A stretch of DNA of 64,000 bases, taken from positions 1,493,501 through 1,557,500 of the forward strand of contig NZ_AP022822.1 of assembly GCF_011397115.1 (NCBI RefSeq), read 5' to 3'. The DNA comes from Enterococcus saigonensis. Lineage in GTDB: Bacteria; Bacillota; Bacilli; Lactobacillales; Enterococcaceae. The notes below the pieces were generated by a model that was not told the origin of the DNA, did not search any database, and was given only the letters and a program-made list of their open reading frames with translations. This document shows positions 35,583-45,270 of the stretch, piece after piece (position 1 is the first letter of the stretch; every line of letters starts with the position of its first letter). The position numbers and the translations under genes were made by a program.

Positions 35583-36630
35583 TGTAAAATTAAGCTAGAC
35601 AACTAAAAAAGTCATTTGTGCTACACTCAAAATAGTTCCGTCCAAAGAATTATAAGGAGTGAGTACAAATGACCTATACCCATCTTACAACGGATGAACT
35701 TGTAATGATAGAGTCTTATTTCAAAATAAATCAATCTGTTGCGAAAACTGCGCATTGCTTGAATCGTTCAAGACAAACGATCCATAAAGTATACCTGTTC
35801 TTCAAGCAAGGAAAATCAGCCTTAGAGTACTATCAACAGTATAAGAAAAACAAATCAAACTGTGGTAGACGCCCGCTTGTTTTACCTGAGGAACAATCAG
35901 AATATATTCAAAGAAAGGTTGTTCAAGGATGGACACCCGATGTGATTGTTGGTCGTGCAGCGTTTCCTATTCGTTGTTCTGCTCGTACCATTTATCGTAT
36001 GTTCAAAAAGGGGCTATTTAATCCTTCTGACTTACCGATGAAAGGCAAGCGTAAACCAAATGGACATCAAGAAAGACGTGGAAAACAAGCTTTCCGTCGC
36101 TCTATTCATGAACGTGAAAAAGATTATAGCCAATTCTCAAATGAGTTTGGTCACCTTGAAGGTGACACTATCGTAGGTTTGAAACATAAAAGTGCTGTAA
36201 TTACCTTAGTTGAACGATTATCAAAAGTTATCATCACATTGAAACCGTGTGGTAGACAAGCGATTGATATTGAAAACAAATTAAATCATTGGTTTGAATC
36301 TGTACCGAAAAATCTATTCAAATCCATCACTTTTGATTGTGGAAAGGAATTTTCAAATTGGAAACAGATCAGTAATGCCAATGATATTGCCATTTATTTC
36401 GCTGATCCAGGAACGCCGTCTCAAAGAGGCCTAAACGAGAATTCTAACGGATTGTTACGTAGAGATGGTTTATTGAAATCTATGGATTTCAATTCAGTAG
36501 ATGAATCTTTTATTCAATCTGTCGCATCGAAACGAAATAATATTCCTAGAAAATCACTGAATTATCGAACACCTTTGGAAGTATTTTTGAGTTACGTAAG
36601 TATTGATGATTTGTCTAACTTAATTTGACA
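35583..36630 (+). mobile_element. IS30-family insertion sequence
   Basis: The element is 1048 bp. Its ends are inverted repeats TGTAAAATTAAGCTAGACA (left) and, read inwards, TGTCAAATTAAGTTAGACA (right), with two mismatches in 19. The dinucleotide AT flanks both sides (35581-35582 and 36631-36632) as a 2-bp target duplication, in line with IS30-family behaviour. It carries one transposase gene that looks intact. It has inserted into the wall-anchored hydrolase gene of the glycan operon. Confidence 0.9.
35669..36628 (+). CDS. IS30-family transposase
   Basis: The 319-residue transposase has an N-terminal helix-turn-helix (TTDELVMIESYFKINQSVAKTA, SRQTIHKVY) and the DDE catalytic core: the first Asp in HLEGDTIVG, the second in TFDCGKEF, and the Glu in RGLNENSNGLL. 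It starts at ATG behind AAGGAG, and its end runs into the right inverted repeat. The frame is intact, so the element may still be active. Confidence 0.93.
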   Translation: MTYTHLTTDELVMIESYFKINQSVAKTAHCLNRSRQTIHKVYLFFKQGKSALEYYQQYKKNKSNCGRRPLVLPEEQSEYIQRKVVQGWTPDVIVGRAAFPIRCSARTIYRMFKKGLFNPSDLPMKGKRKPNGHQERRGKQAFRRSIHEREKDYSQFSNEFGHLEGDTIVGLKHKSAVITLVERLSKVIITLKPCGRQAIDIENKLNHWFESVPKNLFKSITFDCGKEFSNWKQISNANDIAIYFADPGTPSQRGLNENSNGLLRRDGLLKSMDFNSVDESFIQSVASKRNNIPRKSLNYRTPLEVFLSYVSIDDLSNLI

Positions 36631-38258
36631 ATTAAGAATATATAAGTTACAGTAGGTATCTTTTCACTAAAAATTCCGTTTTCCTTGCCTGCAACTGAAA
36701 CTAAAGTATAACCATTAAAAGACTTTCTTTCAGTTTTATAATCATCACCGTAAAACCCTGAAAGTACCAACTCACTTTTAGACAGCAAACTATGATTTTG
36801 TTCATCTACGTATATAACTCTAACGTGATCATTAAAAACAACATTTAAAAAATTGTTAACGTGTGTGTTATATGTTTTTGGATCAATTTTTTGAGCTTCT
36901 CCATGCCCCGCACCTTCAACAAGAACTAAATCTTTATACCCTTTTGATAAAGCATAAAGACTTTGGGCATTTGAAACTGGTACAACATTGTCATTAGTTC
37001 CGTGGATTATTAATTTAGGAATACTCGTTTCACTCATACCAATAGCTGGCAACTCTGCTGTTGTATTAAGGTGTAGTTCTTGATCAAAGTAATTTTCTTT
37101 TAATAGTTTCATATACAGATCTTCGTGAGCTTGATCTGGAACCATATCCAGGTCAATAAGAAAAGCAAAATTTGCTAGTAAAGGCGCAACGAGGTTGGTG
37201 TAGGTATACCTCAATTGCTTGTCAATAGATTGAAAGCCACAATTTTCAATAATTCCTTTGACATTTTTAGGAATAGGTTTTGCTAATGTTGACATCATTG
37301 TCGCAGCTCCCATGGAACCTCCATATAACAAGATTCCTTGTTGTGGTTTATCCGAAATTTCTTGATTAATCCAGTATAAGACATCATCAGATTCATATTG
37401 ACCATACGTAACATATTCACCATCACTAGCACCTGTGGCCCGAGGATCAACAAAAAGTAAATTGTAACCCGCCTGATAAAAAATATCATACTCTGGCGTA
37501 ACAACACCATTATCCCAATTCCCACGAAACCCGCCATGGATCACTACTGTTTTATTGGATTTTTGATTAACATAATACGCTTGTAAATGCATCGGTTTTC
37601 CCGTTTGATGATCTAAAGCTGAGCCCGTTAAAATACTTGTGTTGGGATAAAAACCTGTGTATTCTGCTGGTGTTGTCCCATCATTATTTGCCATCAAGGA
37701 CATAAAATGACTATTTTTAGCAAAGGCAATGTCATACAATATATATGTTGACATTAATTGTTTAATGGTTAATTCCTCTATTTCAAATTGACTTTTTGCT
37801 TTATCTAATTGATCACGATACAAATTGAAAAAAAGACTAACGAAATCTCCACCACCTGATTCTTCAAACGCCTCATCTAATTTTGTCCCAAAATAATTTA
37901 AATATAATTTAGCTTTAAAATTCGTCCCTTTTCCAATAGCAGCAAGAATCTCAGAATCATCATTAGTATTATCGTCTGATAAAGTTGCATCGTTTACTTC
38001 ATCATTACTTTCTTCAGTAGAATCAAGCGTACTAGTACTACTTTGTCTTGAATCAGTCTGACTTGAGTCGTTTTCTTCACTGGAACTCGTTTTCTCATTT
38101 GTAGATGCCTCTGTTTCTACTACTTCAGTAGAAGATGAAACGCTACTATTAGACTGGTCAGTTTCTACTGTCATTGCGTTTACGAAAATGGAACGAAAAG
38201 GGACGCTAAAAAGTATTATTGTAGCAACGAAGAGCATAGTACGTGATTTATTCATCAT
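36615..38258 (-). CDS. Secreted alpha/beta hydrolase with MucBP domain, truncated by IS30
   Basis: I start at ATG 38258 behind AAGGGAG. A signal peptide (about residues 1-28) is followed by a long Ser/Thr/Glu-rich linker to about residue 100. Then comes an alpha/beta hydrolase domain with GGFRGNWDNG, nucleophile GGSMGAATMMS, acid IHGTNDNVVP and GAGHGEA. The last ~65 residues before the IS are a MucBP-type repeat (RVIYVDEQNHSLLSKSEL, FNGYTLVSVAG, TVTYIF). After residue 542 the frame enters the IS and adds IVKLS before stopping. The intact protein would have about 637 residues and be wall-anchored. It should now be released. It overlaps the GH123 gene end by 11 bases. Confidence 0.88.
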   Translation of the reverse strand: MMNKSRTMLFVATIILFSVPFRSIFVNAMTVETDQSNSSVSSSTEVVETEASTNEKTSSSEENDSSQTDSRQSSTSTLDSTEESNDEVNDATLSDDNTNDDSEILAAIGKGTNFKAKLYLNYFGTKLDEAFEESGGGDFVSLFFNLYRDQLDKAKSQFEIEELTIKQLMSTYILYDIAFAKNSHFMSLMANNDGTTPAEYTGFYPNTSILTGSALDHQTGKPMHLQAYYVNQKSNKTVVIHGGFRGNWDNGVVTPEYDIFYQAGYNLLFVDPRATGASDGEYVTYGQYESDDVLYWINQEISDKPQQGILLYGGSMGAATMMSTLAKPIPKNVKGIIENCGFQSIDKQLRYTYTNLVAPLLANFAFLIDLDMVPDQAHEDLYMKLLKENYFDQELHLNTTAELPAIGMSETSIPKLIIHGTNDNVVPVSNAQSLYALSKGYKDLVLVEGAGHGEAQKIDPKTYNTHVNNFLNVVFNDHVRVIYVDEQNHSLLSKSELVLSGFYGDDYKTERKSFNGYTLVSVAGKENGIFSEKIPTVTYIFLIVKLS

Positions 38259-39978
38259 TTTTTCTCCCTTGATTGACTTCAATTAATTTGCTTATAATTG
38301 TCTCTTGTAAAATATAAAATTTTTCATCACTTAAATTGAATACACTTGAATCTGTTTCGTGACTGTTCATCATCCACTTGCTTGGACTTTTTTTCTCTAA
38401 AAACGCTGAAACTATTTTCTCGGCTATCTGCTCATCATAATTTTCCAGTTCTTTTAGTAACCAATAGTCTTCTATCCCTCTTTTTAATTGCTTATATCGT
38501 AATGACAGTAAAATATTTCCATTATATCCCGGATAAACCAAACAATTATCTCCTATGGGTAATGCAGCTGTGTTATAACGAATATCCGTTCTAGCATGGA
38601 TTGGCCAACAATTAAATGCCCACCGGAGTAACCCATTTGTTTTTAAATAATAAGCCAATAGCCCTTGTACCCGTGCTTCAAGTAATGGGCTGTGCAAAAA
38701 AGTATTTGGTTTTGTTGGATAATTACAAATATAGTATTGCGTTTTCTCAGAAAATTTTTCCGATAATTCTTTATAGTGCTTAGTAGTACAGTAAAAAGAC
38801 GTTACCGGATAGTCCACATCTTGAATTAAAGCTTCTAATACAGGTTCTTTATCAAATGCTACTTTTATTTTTATAGATGGTTCAATTTCCTTTAAGGCTT
38901 TTAAAGAACTTTGAAATTTATCAACTTCATTAAATTTTGGTTCATCAGCATTGAAATACGTTTTATCCCATAATCCAAGTTCAACCATATGATCTACCAA
39001 TAATCGAAAATATGTTTGAAAATCTTCTTTATCCTTAATGAATTTCATCTTACTAGATTCTTCGTCAAAATATCGTAGAACCAGTTTTTCTGGATGTTCC
39101 ATATCGTTATTCAACGGAAAAAACGGTGGTGTCCACACACCTAGTAATCCAAAAATATTTATCTCCCAGTCTATTCCATATTTGAAAAAGGTATTAAGAT
39201 AGCGATCAAGTAGTGAAAAATCACAAATGATTTCACCGTTTTTATTTCTTTTTATGGGAACAATTGAATATTCATATAGATTGGCTGGAAAATCTTTTAC
39301 AATATAGTTAAACCAGCCTTTCCAGGGAATTTCACCTGCAATGATTGTTACTGACTTTTGACCGATACCCGCTAAAATTTTTGCCATTTGGTCTATCAAT
39401 TTAAAATGTTCATCTCCAAAAAGAGGAACCTTAAATGTTCTTGCCAAATTAGAAGGCTGTTGCCATATATCCAGTTTGAAATTGTCTTTTATATTTTTGG
39501 GAAACTTAAAATCTGAAATAGCAAGATCAATCTGTTTTCGAGCTATCAATCGATCATCTTGATTAATAAATGATTGAAACACCAAAATTTCTATAGAATA
39601 ATTTTTTTTAGAAATTGTTTCATCTATTGGGATTTCTACATAAATTGGTGCATAGCGATCTCCATCACATGTATATGATTTTTCTTCTATTAACTTATCC
39701 GCATAAGCGATATTATCTTTTGCTAAATAGTATTCCACAAACTGAGCCTGATAATTCAATTGTGTATTAATTGCAATTCGATACATTGGTGTTTCAATCT
39801 CATCTGGAATAGAAAATTGTTCGTTCAACAGATAATGATTTTTTTGACCATTGTGTAGTAAAATTTGAAAAGCCACTGTTTGATTGTAGGCAGCTTCAAT
39901 TTTTTCCATTTGTTCAGGTATTCCTTGTAACAACTTGGTGGATGCTTTATAACTTTCGGATACAATTAGACACTCCAT
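38248..39978 (-). CDS. GH123-type (DUF4091) glycoside hydrolase, predicted beta-N-acetylgalactosaminidase
   Basis: The 576-residue protein has an N-terminal beta-sandwich-like part (about 1-165) and a C-terminal domain with DUF4091/GH123 features: YFNADEP (D345-E346), LLRWAFNCWP, LVYPG and SLRYKQLKRGIEDYWLLKEL. In GH123 an adjacent Asp-Glu pair supports substrate-assisted removal of beta-linked GalNAc; D345-E346 fits that. There is no signal peptide, so it acts in the cytoplasm on imported sugar. It lies between an esterase and the wall-anchored hydrolase in the operon. The family call is good; the GalNAc substrate is inferred. Confidence 0.75.
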   Translation of the reverse strand: MECLIVSESYKASTKLLQGIPEQMEKIEAAYNQTVAFQILLHNGQKNHYLLNEQFSIPDEIETPMYRIAINTQLNYQAQFVEYYLAKDNIAYADKLIEEKSYTCDGDRYAPIYVEIPIDETISKKNYSIEILVFQSFINQDDRLIARKQIDLAISDFKFPKNIKDNFKLDIWQQPSNLARTFKVPLFGDEHFKLIDQMAKILAGIGQKSVTIIAGEIPWKGWFNYIVKDFPANLYEYSIVPIKRNKNGEIICDFSLLDRYLNTFFKYGIDWEINIFGLLGVWTPPFFPLNNDMEHPEKLVLRYFDEESSKMKFIKDKEDFQTYFRLLVDHMVELGLWDKTYFNADEPKFNEVDKFQSSLKALKEIEPSIKIKVAFDKEPVLEALIQDVDYPVTSFYCTTKHYKELSEKFSEKTQYYICNYPTKPNTFLHSPLLEARVQGLLAYYLKTNGLLRWAFNCWPIHARTDIRYNTAALPIGDNCLVYPGYNGNILLSLRYKQLKRGIEDYWLLKELENYDEQIAEKIVSAFLEKKSPSKWMMNSHETDSSVFNLSDEKFYILQETIISKLIEVNQGRKNDE

Positions 39979-39984
39979 TTATTT

Positions 39985-40956
39985 TCACCCTATTTCATTT
40001 TTTCCTTGAATTAACGCTGTTAATCGTTTTATTTTATCATTCGTAAATTCTTCTGGAGCAAAATGATGCAGTTGTTGTAAAGTATATTTGCGAACGATTT
40101 TGTAATAACTCTTATTTTGTATTTTAGGAAATAACTCCAAAACTTTCTGACGTCTTCTGTCATCACTTATGATTTCTTGAACACAACTTTCTATCATACT
40201 TTTTTTACAACTATTTGTTGTTGCTTTATGGCTCCAATTCAAGTTCATCCACTCACAAGATAAATTTAGCCAATGAGAAAATCGCGAGTCAATCATCTTA
40301 GGATTATCCCCAGTCAACGAATTCGCTAAGGACAAACCATGTAGCCCTTTTTGATAGATATGACTCTCAAAGGGAATATCATTTTCTTCTAAAGCCTTTA
40401 AATAGTACAAAGAATTTTCAATAGGAACAACGTTATCTTCAAAAGTTGAAAAAAGGAAAGTTGGTGGCGTATCCTTTGAGACGCACTGGTCTAAAGAAGG
40501 TGCACTAATCTTCATTACTTCTGCAAAAGAAGATAAAATTGCTGGATATCCTAAAATACAAAGAGTAGGCTTTTTCTTTAATAAAGTACACATTGCTGCG
40601 GCAAGATGCCCTCCTGCAGAAAAACCAATGATAGCAATTTTATCGTGGGAAACGTTGAATTTTTCATCAATTTGCTCTATGACATCTAAGGCTTTCTTGC
40701 CATCTTGTAATGATTTTTCGAAGTCCCGATATTTTCCAACATGGTAACGTAATACACCAGCATGAAAACCTTGTACCACATAAGATAATGCAATAGGTTC
40801 AGCCTCTCTATCACTACAATAACTATATCCCCCGCCTGGAATTACTAGAATAAATGGTTTTTTTCTCAGTTCATTTTCAGCACATAAGTCGTTAAGATAA
40901 AGTGTAATTCCCGAATTTGCTTCCTCATCGAAAATTACTTCTTTTTTGTATACCAT
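39985..40956 (-). CDS. Alpha/beta hydrolase, acetyl-esterase type
   Basis: I use ATG 40956 as the start; TTG 40962 is also possible because AGAAGG lies 6 bases before it. The ~323-residue protein has the oxyanion-hole motif VIPGGGYSYCSDREAEP, nucleophile elbow GFSAGGHLAA, and a C-terminal acid/His pair (FEDNVVP, KGLHGLSL). It is the same family as BD-FAE and xylan acetyl esterases. No signal peptide is seen. The position between PTS IIA and the GH123 gene suggests intracellular deacetylation of an imported, acetylated oligosaccharide. Confidence 0.82.
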   Translation of the reverse strand: MVYKKEVIFDEEANSGITLYLNDLCAENELRKKPFILVIPGGGYSYCSDREAEPIALSYVVQGFHAGVLRYHVGKYRDFEKSLQDGKKALDVIEQIDEKFNVSHDKIAIIGFSAGGHLAAAMCTLLKKKPTLCILGYPAILSSFAEVMKISAPSLDQCVSKDTPPTFLFSTFEDNVVPIENSLYYLKALEENDIPFESHIYQKGLHGLSLANSLTGDNPKMIDSRFSHWLNLSCEWMNLNWSHKATTNSCKKSMIESCVQEIISDDRRRQKVLELFPKIQNKSYYKIVRKYTLQQLHHFAPEEFTNDKIKRLTALIQGKNEIG

Positions 40957-41013
40957 ATTCAATCGCAACCTTCTTTGTTAGTATAAAAAACATCCCTTGA
41001 TTCTGATTTTTCT

Positions 41014-41322
41014 TTACAAATTTCTATATATTGCTATGATCTCTTTTGCTAAATCTGTAAATGCAATCGCAGTCATTAAATGATCCTGACTATGAACGGC
41101 TAATAATGTGAGATTTTTATGATCCCCTTTAGCTTCATCTATTAATAAGCTAGTTTGGGAATGGTGCGCCGCTACTAACGCATTTTCTGCATCTTTAATT
41201 TTTCGATCAGCCAACTCAAAGTTTTTCTCTTTTGAAAATTGGATTGCCTCCATTGCATCACTTTTTGCATTTCCTGCATTCACAATCAAACTCATGATTA
41301 TTTGTAAATCTTTATCTTCCAA
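41014..41322 (-). CDS. PTS lactose/cellobiose-type EIIA component
   Basis: The 102-residue three-helix protein matches the lactose/cellobiose IIA family. The phosphorylated His is H77 in LLAVHSQDHLM. It starts with TTG at 41322, 9 bases after GGAGG, close behind the IIB gene. It accepts phosphate from HPr and passes it to IIB encoded just upstream. Confidence 0.92.
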   Translation of the reverse strand: MEDKDLQIIMSLIVNAGNAKSDAMEAIQFSKEKNFELADRKIKDAENALVAAHHSQTSLLIDEAKGDHKNLTLLAVHSQDHLMTAIAFTDLAKEIIAIYRNL

Positions 41323-41324
41323 TA

Positions 41325-41645
41325 TTATGCGCCTCCAATCATTTCCATCGCAAATTGCAGTACCTTTTCACCATTCATCATGCCATAATCACTCATATTT
41401 ATGACCGCTACAGGTGTATGGTATTGTTCTACTTTTTCTTTAAATTGTTGTAGCATAAATCTTACTTGCGGTCCTAATAATATTGCAGCCAATTTTTCAT
41501 TTTCAATAATTGTTTCTGCCTCTGAGGCAGAACGAGCAAAAATATTAACCTCTAAATTATTCGCTTTTGCGGCTTGTTCCATTCTTGTTACAAGCATACT
41601 TGTGCTCATTCCAGCTGAGCATACTAACATAATATTTTTTGTCAT
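41325..41645 (-). CDS. PTS cellobiose-type EIIB component
   Basis: The 106-residue protein has the IIB phosphocysteine C9 in MLVCSAGMSTSMLV, as in E. coli ChbB. It carries phosphate from IIA to the sugar bound in IIC. The downstream IIA gene starts 2 bases after its stop. All three PTS parts are present but split, with ROK and GH1 genes between IIC and IIB. Confidence 0.92.
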   Translation of the reverse strand: MTKNIMLVCSAGMSTSMLVTRMEQAAKANNLEVNIFARSASEAETIIENEKLAAILLGPQVRFMLQQFKEKVEQYHTPVAVINMSDYGMMNGEKVLQFAMEMIGGA

Positions 41646-41688
41646 AACTATCCCTCTTTTACTAACTAATTTTTACAAACTTCAAGAT

Positions 41689-43038
41689 TTACAAACCATT
41701 TGTTTCAATTATTTTTTTATACCAATAAAAACTATCTTTTTTGTAACGTGCTAAATCTAACAAGGACGTTTCGGTTCGATTAACGTAAATAAAACCATAC
41801 CGTTTTTCAATGCCTTCGTGTGTACTAATCAGATCAAGCGCGCTCCAAGGACAATATCCAATAATTTCAACGCCGTCTTTTTCTGCCAGTTCCATTTGTT
41901 TGATATGCTCTTGTAAGTAATCAATTCGGTACTTATCATGAATTTTCCCATCAATTGTTAGGGTATCCTTGGCACCAATGCCATTTTCCGTAATCAATAC
42001 AGGTAAGCGATATCGAGAATAGATTTCATTTAAGGTAAAGCGAAACCCTTTTGGATCAATAGGCCAACCAAATTCAGTTAAAGGTAAATGCTTATTTTCT
42101 ACCGATTGAAAAAAACCTGGTATTCCAAATCCTGACTGTTGATCAATTTTATTTTCTTTTTCATAATAAGCAGAAACAGTCATCGTATTATAATAATTGA
42201 TAGCTATATAATCACAAGTACCAGAAGCCAAGATGGCTTGATCTTCTTTTGTAATTTTAGGAGCAGCACCAATCGTTTCTAATAGATGCCAGGCGTTGTG
42301 GTTGTAAGTTCCATAAACCGCAACATCTAAAAACAGCCAATTTCGTAAAGCACTCATGTAAAAAGCTGCCAATTGATCTTCTGGCTTATCTGTAGCGGGA
42401 TAAACACTGGCAATATTAGGTGCTGGTCCGATTTTCCCTGCATAATCTTGCTCATGAAAATATTTTGTCACTAAAGCTTGAGCTACTAACATATGATGGT
42501 TTTCTTGGAATTTTTCTTTCATTGATTTTTTACTTGTACCAATTACAGAGCCTGCAAGTGCCATCACATTTTGCTCGTTGATTGTTTGCCAATAAGGAAT
42601 TTTTTCGCCAAAGCGTTCAAACAATAACTGACAATACTTTGAAAATTCAGTTATCGTCTCACGATTTTCCCACCCTCCTTTTTTTTCCACATACACAGGC
42701 AGATCAAAATGAAAAACGGTGACAATTGGTTTAATCCCCTGGCTTATTAATTCATCGATTAAAGCTTCATAAAACGCAATACCTTGTTCATTGACCTGAC
42801 CATTTGGCATCACTCGACTCCACGAAATAGAAAATCGGTACGCCTTAAGACCAAGCTCTTTAAACAATTGCACATCCTCTTTAAAGCGATGATAATGATC
42901 AACTGCAACTTTGAAATCCGTTGTTCCTTCTGGAATTTCTTTGACATCTTGAACAGATGGCCCTTTGCCCGCTTCATTCCAGGCCCCTTCTACTTGATAA
43001 GCACTGGTTGATGCGCCCCATAAAAAATTTTCTTTCAT
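41689..43038 (-). CDS. GH1 6-phospho-beta-glycosidase
   Basis: The 449-residue GH1 enzyme has acid/base E155 in QTINEQN and nucleophile E351 in LITENG. The motif LISTHEGIEKRYGFIYV near the end (Ser, Lys, Tyr) is typical of family members that bind a 6-phosphate on the glycone, so it should split PTS-imported disaccharide phosphates. ATG 43038 follows GGAGGTAAAG. It sits between the ROK kinase and the IIB gene. Gluco- versus galacto-specificity is not settled. Confidence 0.9.
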   Translation of the reverse strand: MKENFLWGASTSAYQVEGAWNEAGKGPSVQDVKEIPEGTTDFKVAVDHYHRFKEDVQLFKELGLKAYRFSISWSRVMPNGQVNEQGIAFYEALIDELISQGIKPIVTVFHFDLPVYVEKKGGWENRETITEFSKYCQLLFERFGEKIPYWQTINEQNVMALAGSVIGTSKKSMKEKFQENHHMLVAQALVTKYFHEQDYAGKIGPAPNIASVYPATDKPEDQLAAFYMSALRNWLFLDVAVYGTYNHNAWHLLETIGAAPKITKEDQAILASGTCDYIAINYYNTMTVSAYYEKENKIDQQSGFGIPGFFQSVENKHLPLTEFGWPIDPKGFRFTLNEIYSRYRLPVLITENGIGAKDTLTIDGKIHDKYRIDYLQEHIKQMELAEKDGVEIIGYCPWSALDLISTHEGIEKRYGFIYVNRTETSLLDLARYKKDSFYWYKKIIETNGL

Positions 43039-43914
43039 CTACTTTACCTCCGCTGCCCCAAACAGATTTGCATCTGCCTTAAATTTTGCCGCTTCAATTG
43101 AGATCTTACTTAACGTTTGTTCAATTAGTGGTGAAACCAAGAATAATTGTTTATAATTCATTTGAATTTTATCGATAAGGCTCTTCTGCTGACTAATTCC
43201 TCCACCAATCACGATTTTTTCTAAATCCAAGATTGTTTGTAGATTAAAACAAAGGAGTGCAATTTCTTGGCAATACGCATTTAATATTTCTTCAGCTTCA
43301 GGATTTGTATTTTTCTTTAGTTCATCAAAAACCAGTTTTCCATCTTTTGGTACTTCTAATACTTTTGCAAGTTTCGCAATTAAAGCGACTGCCGAAAGAC
43401 CTGAACCAACAAATGAATCTATCCCTACTATTTGACGATCCCGCACCAAAAAGCTAATTTCTCCAGCTTGCCTATGTTCGCCTTTGTATAATTTTCCATT
43501 GATAACAATACCTAACCCAACGCCCGTTCCTAAAATGAGCGCAGCTGCATTTTCTACCCCCTGTAAATTTCCTCTTTTCATCTCTCCAAGAGTAGCCGCC
43601 TTAGCATCATTTTCGACAACAACTTTTCCTGGAAAAAAAGACTGAACAAGTGAGATTAAATCAACTTGATTCAAGTAAGTGACCGCCCCACCAAATTTTA
43701 CAATGCCAGTTTCTAAAACAGCTCCTGGCACAGCCAAAGCAACCTTTTCAAAGGACTCGTTATTCTGATAGTTCTTAATCAAAGTTTGAAGTAGCTCTGC
43801 TAATTCAGCTAAGTTTTTAGATGTGGGAAAACTTTTTTTATCAAATAGTTGTCCATTATCGATTACTGCTGATTTAATAGTTGTTCCTCCAATATCAATG
43901 CTTAATGTTTTCAT
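43039..43914 (-). CDS. ROK-family sugar kinase
   Basis: The 291-residue protein begins LSIDIGGTTIKSAVID (phosphate-1 motif) and has ALILGTGVGLGIVINGKLYKGEHRQAGE, with the ROK catalytic region. The Cys-rich zinc motif seen in many ROK kinases is absent, as in BglK-like beta-glucoside kinases. It probably phosphorylates a free sugar released by the GH3 or GH123 enzymes. It overlaps closely with GH1 (stop next to the next start). ATG follows GAGGTAAAG. Confidence 0.87.
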   Translation of the reverse strand: MKTLSIDIGGTTIKSAVIDNGQLFDKKSFPTSKNLAELAELLQTLIKNYQNNESFEKVALAVPGAVLETGIVKFGGAVTYLNQVDLISLVQSFFPGKVVVENDAKAATLGEMKRGNLQGVENAAALILGTGVGLGIVINGKLYKGEHRQAGEISFLVRDRQIVGIDSFVGSGLSAVALIAKLAKVLEVPKDGKLVFDELKKNTNPEAEEILNAYCQEIALLCFNLQTILDLEKIVIGGGISQQKSLIDKIQMNYKQLFLVSPLIEQTLSKISIEAAKFKADANLFGAAEVK

Positions 43915-43935
43915 CTTATCTTTACCTCAAAATCT

Positions 43936-45270
43936 TTATGCTTCCATTTCATCTTTCTTTTCAATTTTTGTTCCATTTTTTTCTAATGCTAGTTCTAATT
44001 CATATTCTTTTTTATCTGCAATTTTAATGAAGGGATACCACATCACGATTCCAATACCTAAACAAATAAGCATCAAAATTGTATAATTTAAACCACCAGC
44101 AAATGGCATTTTTATAAAAGTTGGTGTTGTCCAAGGCAATAACGACATTGTTGGATTAAGGGAAATCGGCAAAATCGTACTTGTTAGTCCCCAGGTTACA
44201 AAACCTGCAATTAATTGTGTAAATACTTGCGGAATAAAGAAAATAGGGTTTAAGATAATCGGCATCCCAAACATCAAGGGCTCAGTAATATTAAAGATTG
44301 ACGGAATAAACGAAAGTTTCCCAAGTTGCTTCATTTTGGCTGATTGACAACGAATCATGAAAAATGTGACGAATCCCATAAAACCGGCCGCATACATGCC
44401 CATATAAATAACAGATGGTAATAAATAAGGTAATTTTTCACCACTTTGAAAAGCCGTCATGTTTCCAACAATCATAGTCATACTAATAGCACCTAGTGGT
44501 CCTTGTAACACGGCATTATGAATTCCAAAAAACCATAATACTGCCAGTAGTTCCATGATAATGATGATTGAAATTGGACTTGCCACCAAAGAGTTTAACG
44601 GTGCATTAATTACATCAATAAAGAATTGAAAAATACTTCCTGAAGCAGTATAACCAAACACTACGCGAAGACAAAAAACTAATGTAAAAATAATTGTTAC
44701 TACAAATACTGGAGCAAGTGATTGCGTGACCATTGGTGGTACACTGTCTGGTAATTTGATCATCAGATTTTTCTTTGATAAAAAGGCATAAAAACGGGTA
44801 ACCAGTAGAGCAACTAACATGCCAATAAATAGCCCTTGTCCGCCAAGATAATCTAATTTCAAAGCACCAATTGCTTGTTGTGTTGCCTCACCATTTTGTG
44901 TCACAGTTGTCATGATTTGTTGTGGCATAAGCATGATAAAACTTGCTAATGAGATTAAAGCTGCATTTCGTTCGTTTGTCTTTAACTGTTTAGCATAGGA
45001 AAATGCTAAGCTATAAACAACATACAGCGAGAACACACCGGTTACGCCGTTAGTAATAGCTTCTACGTGTTGGTAAATACCAATTTTGGTTAAGTAATCA
45101 ATCCAGCCCGGAACAGGAAAGTTTCCTATGATTGTCAGCAATGCAATGCCCAATGTTAAAGGACTCGTTCTAATAAATCCTTCCATCAAAGCACTCAAGA
45201 CTTTATTTTGTTGCAATTTTTGTGTTAGCGGTAACAGTTTATTTCCTAAAAAAGATTCTAATTTTTCCAT
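43936..45270 (-). CDS. PTS cellobiose-type EIIC permease
   Basis: The 444-residue protein is a ten-helix-type permease of the lactose/cellobiose IIC family, with IHNAVLQGPLGAISM and the sugar-binding segment FNITEPLMFGMPIILNPIFFIPQVF. It imports and phosphorylates a beta-linked disaccharide. Its ATG overlaps the GH3 end by 13 bases. The charged C-terminal tail (EYELELALEKNGTKIEKKDE) is cytosolic. Confidence 0.92.
   Translation of the reverse strand: MEKLESFLGNKLLPLTQKLQQNKVLSALMEGFIRTSPLTLGIALLTIIGNFPVPGWIDYLTKIGIYQHVEAITNGVTGVFSLYVVYSLAFSYAKQLKTNERNAALISLASFIMLMPQQIMTTVTQNGEATQQAIGALKLDYLGGQGLFIGMLVALLVTRFYAFLSKKNLMIKLPDSVPPMVTQSLAPVFVVTIIFTLVFCLRVVFGYTASGSIFQFFIDVINAPLNSLVASPISIIIIMELLAVLWFFGIHNAVLQGPLGAISMTMIVGNMTAFQSGEKLPYLLPSVIYMGMYAAGFMGFVTFFMIRCQSAKMKQLGKLSFIPSIFNITEPLMFGMPIILNPIFFIPQVFTQLIAGFVTWGLTSTILPISLNPTMSLLPWTTPTFIKMPFAGGLNYTILMLICLGIGIVMWYPFIKIADKKEYELELALEKNGTKIEKKDEMEA

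Noticed and set aside
36615..36632. IVKLS as a natural C-terminus of the wall hydrolase
   Set aside because: These codons lie within the IS end and its AT duplication; the host frame continues on the far side of the element.
41401..41754. 117-codon plus-strand ORF over the PTS IIB gene
   Set aside because: It is antisense to IIB with the phosphocysteine motif and has no ribosome site.
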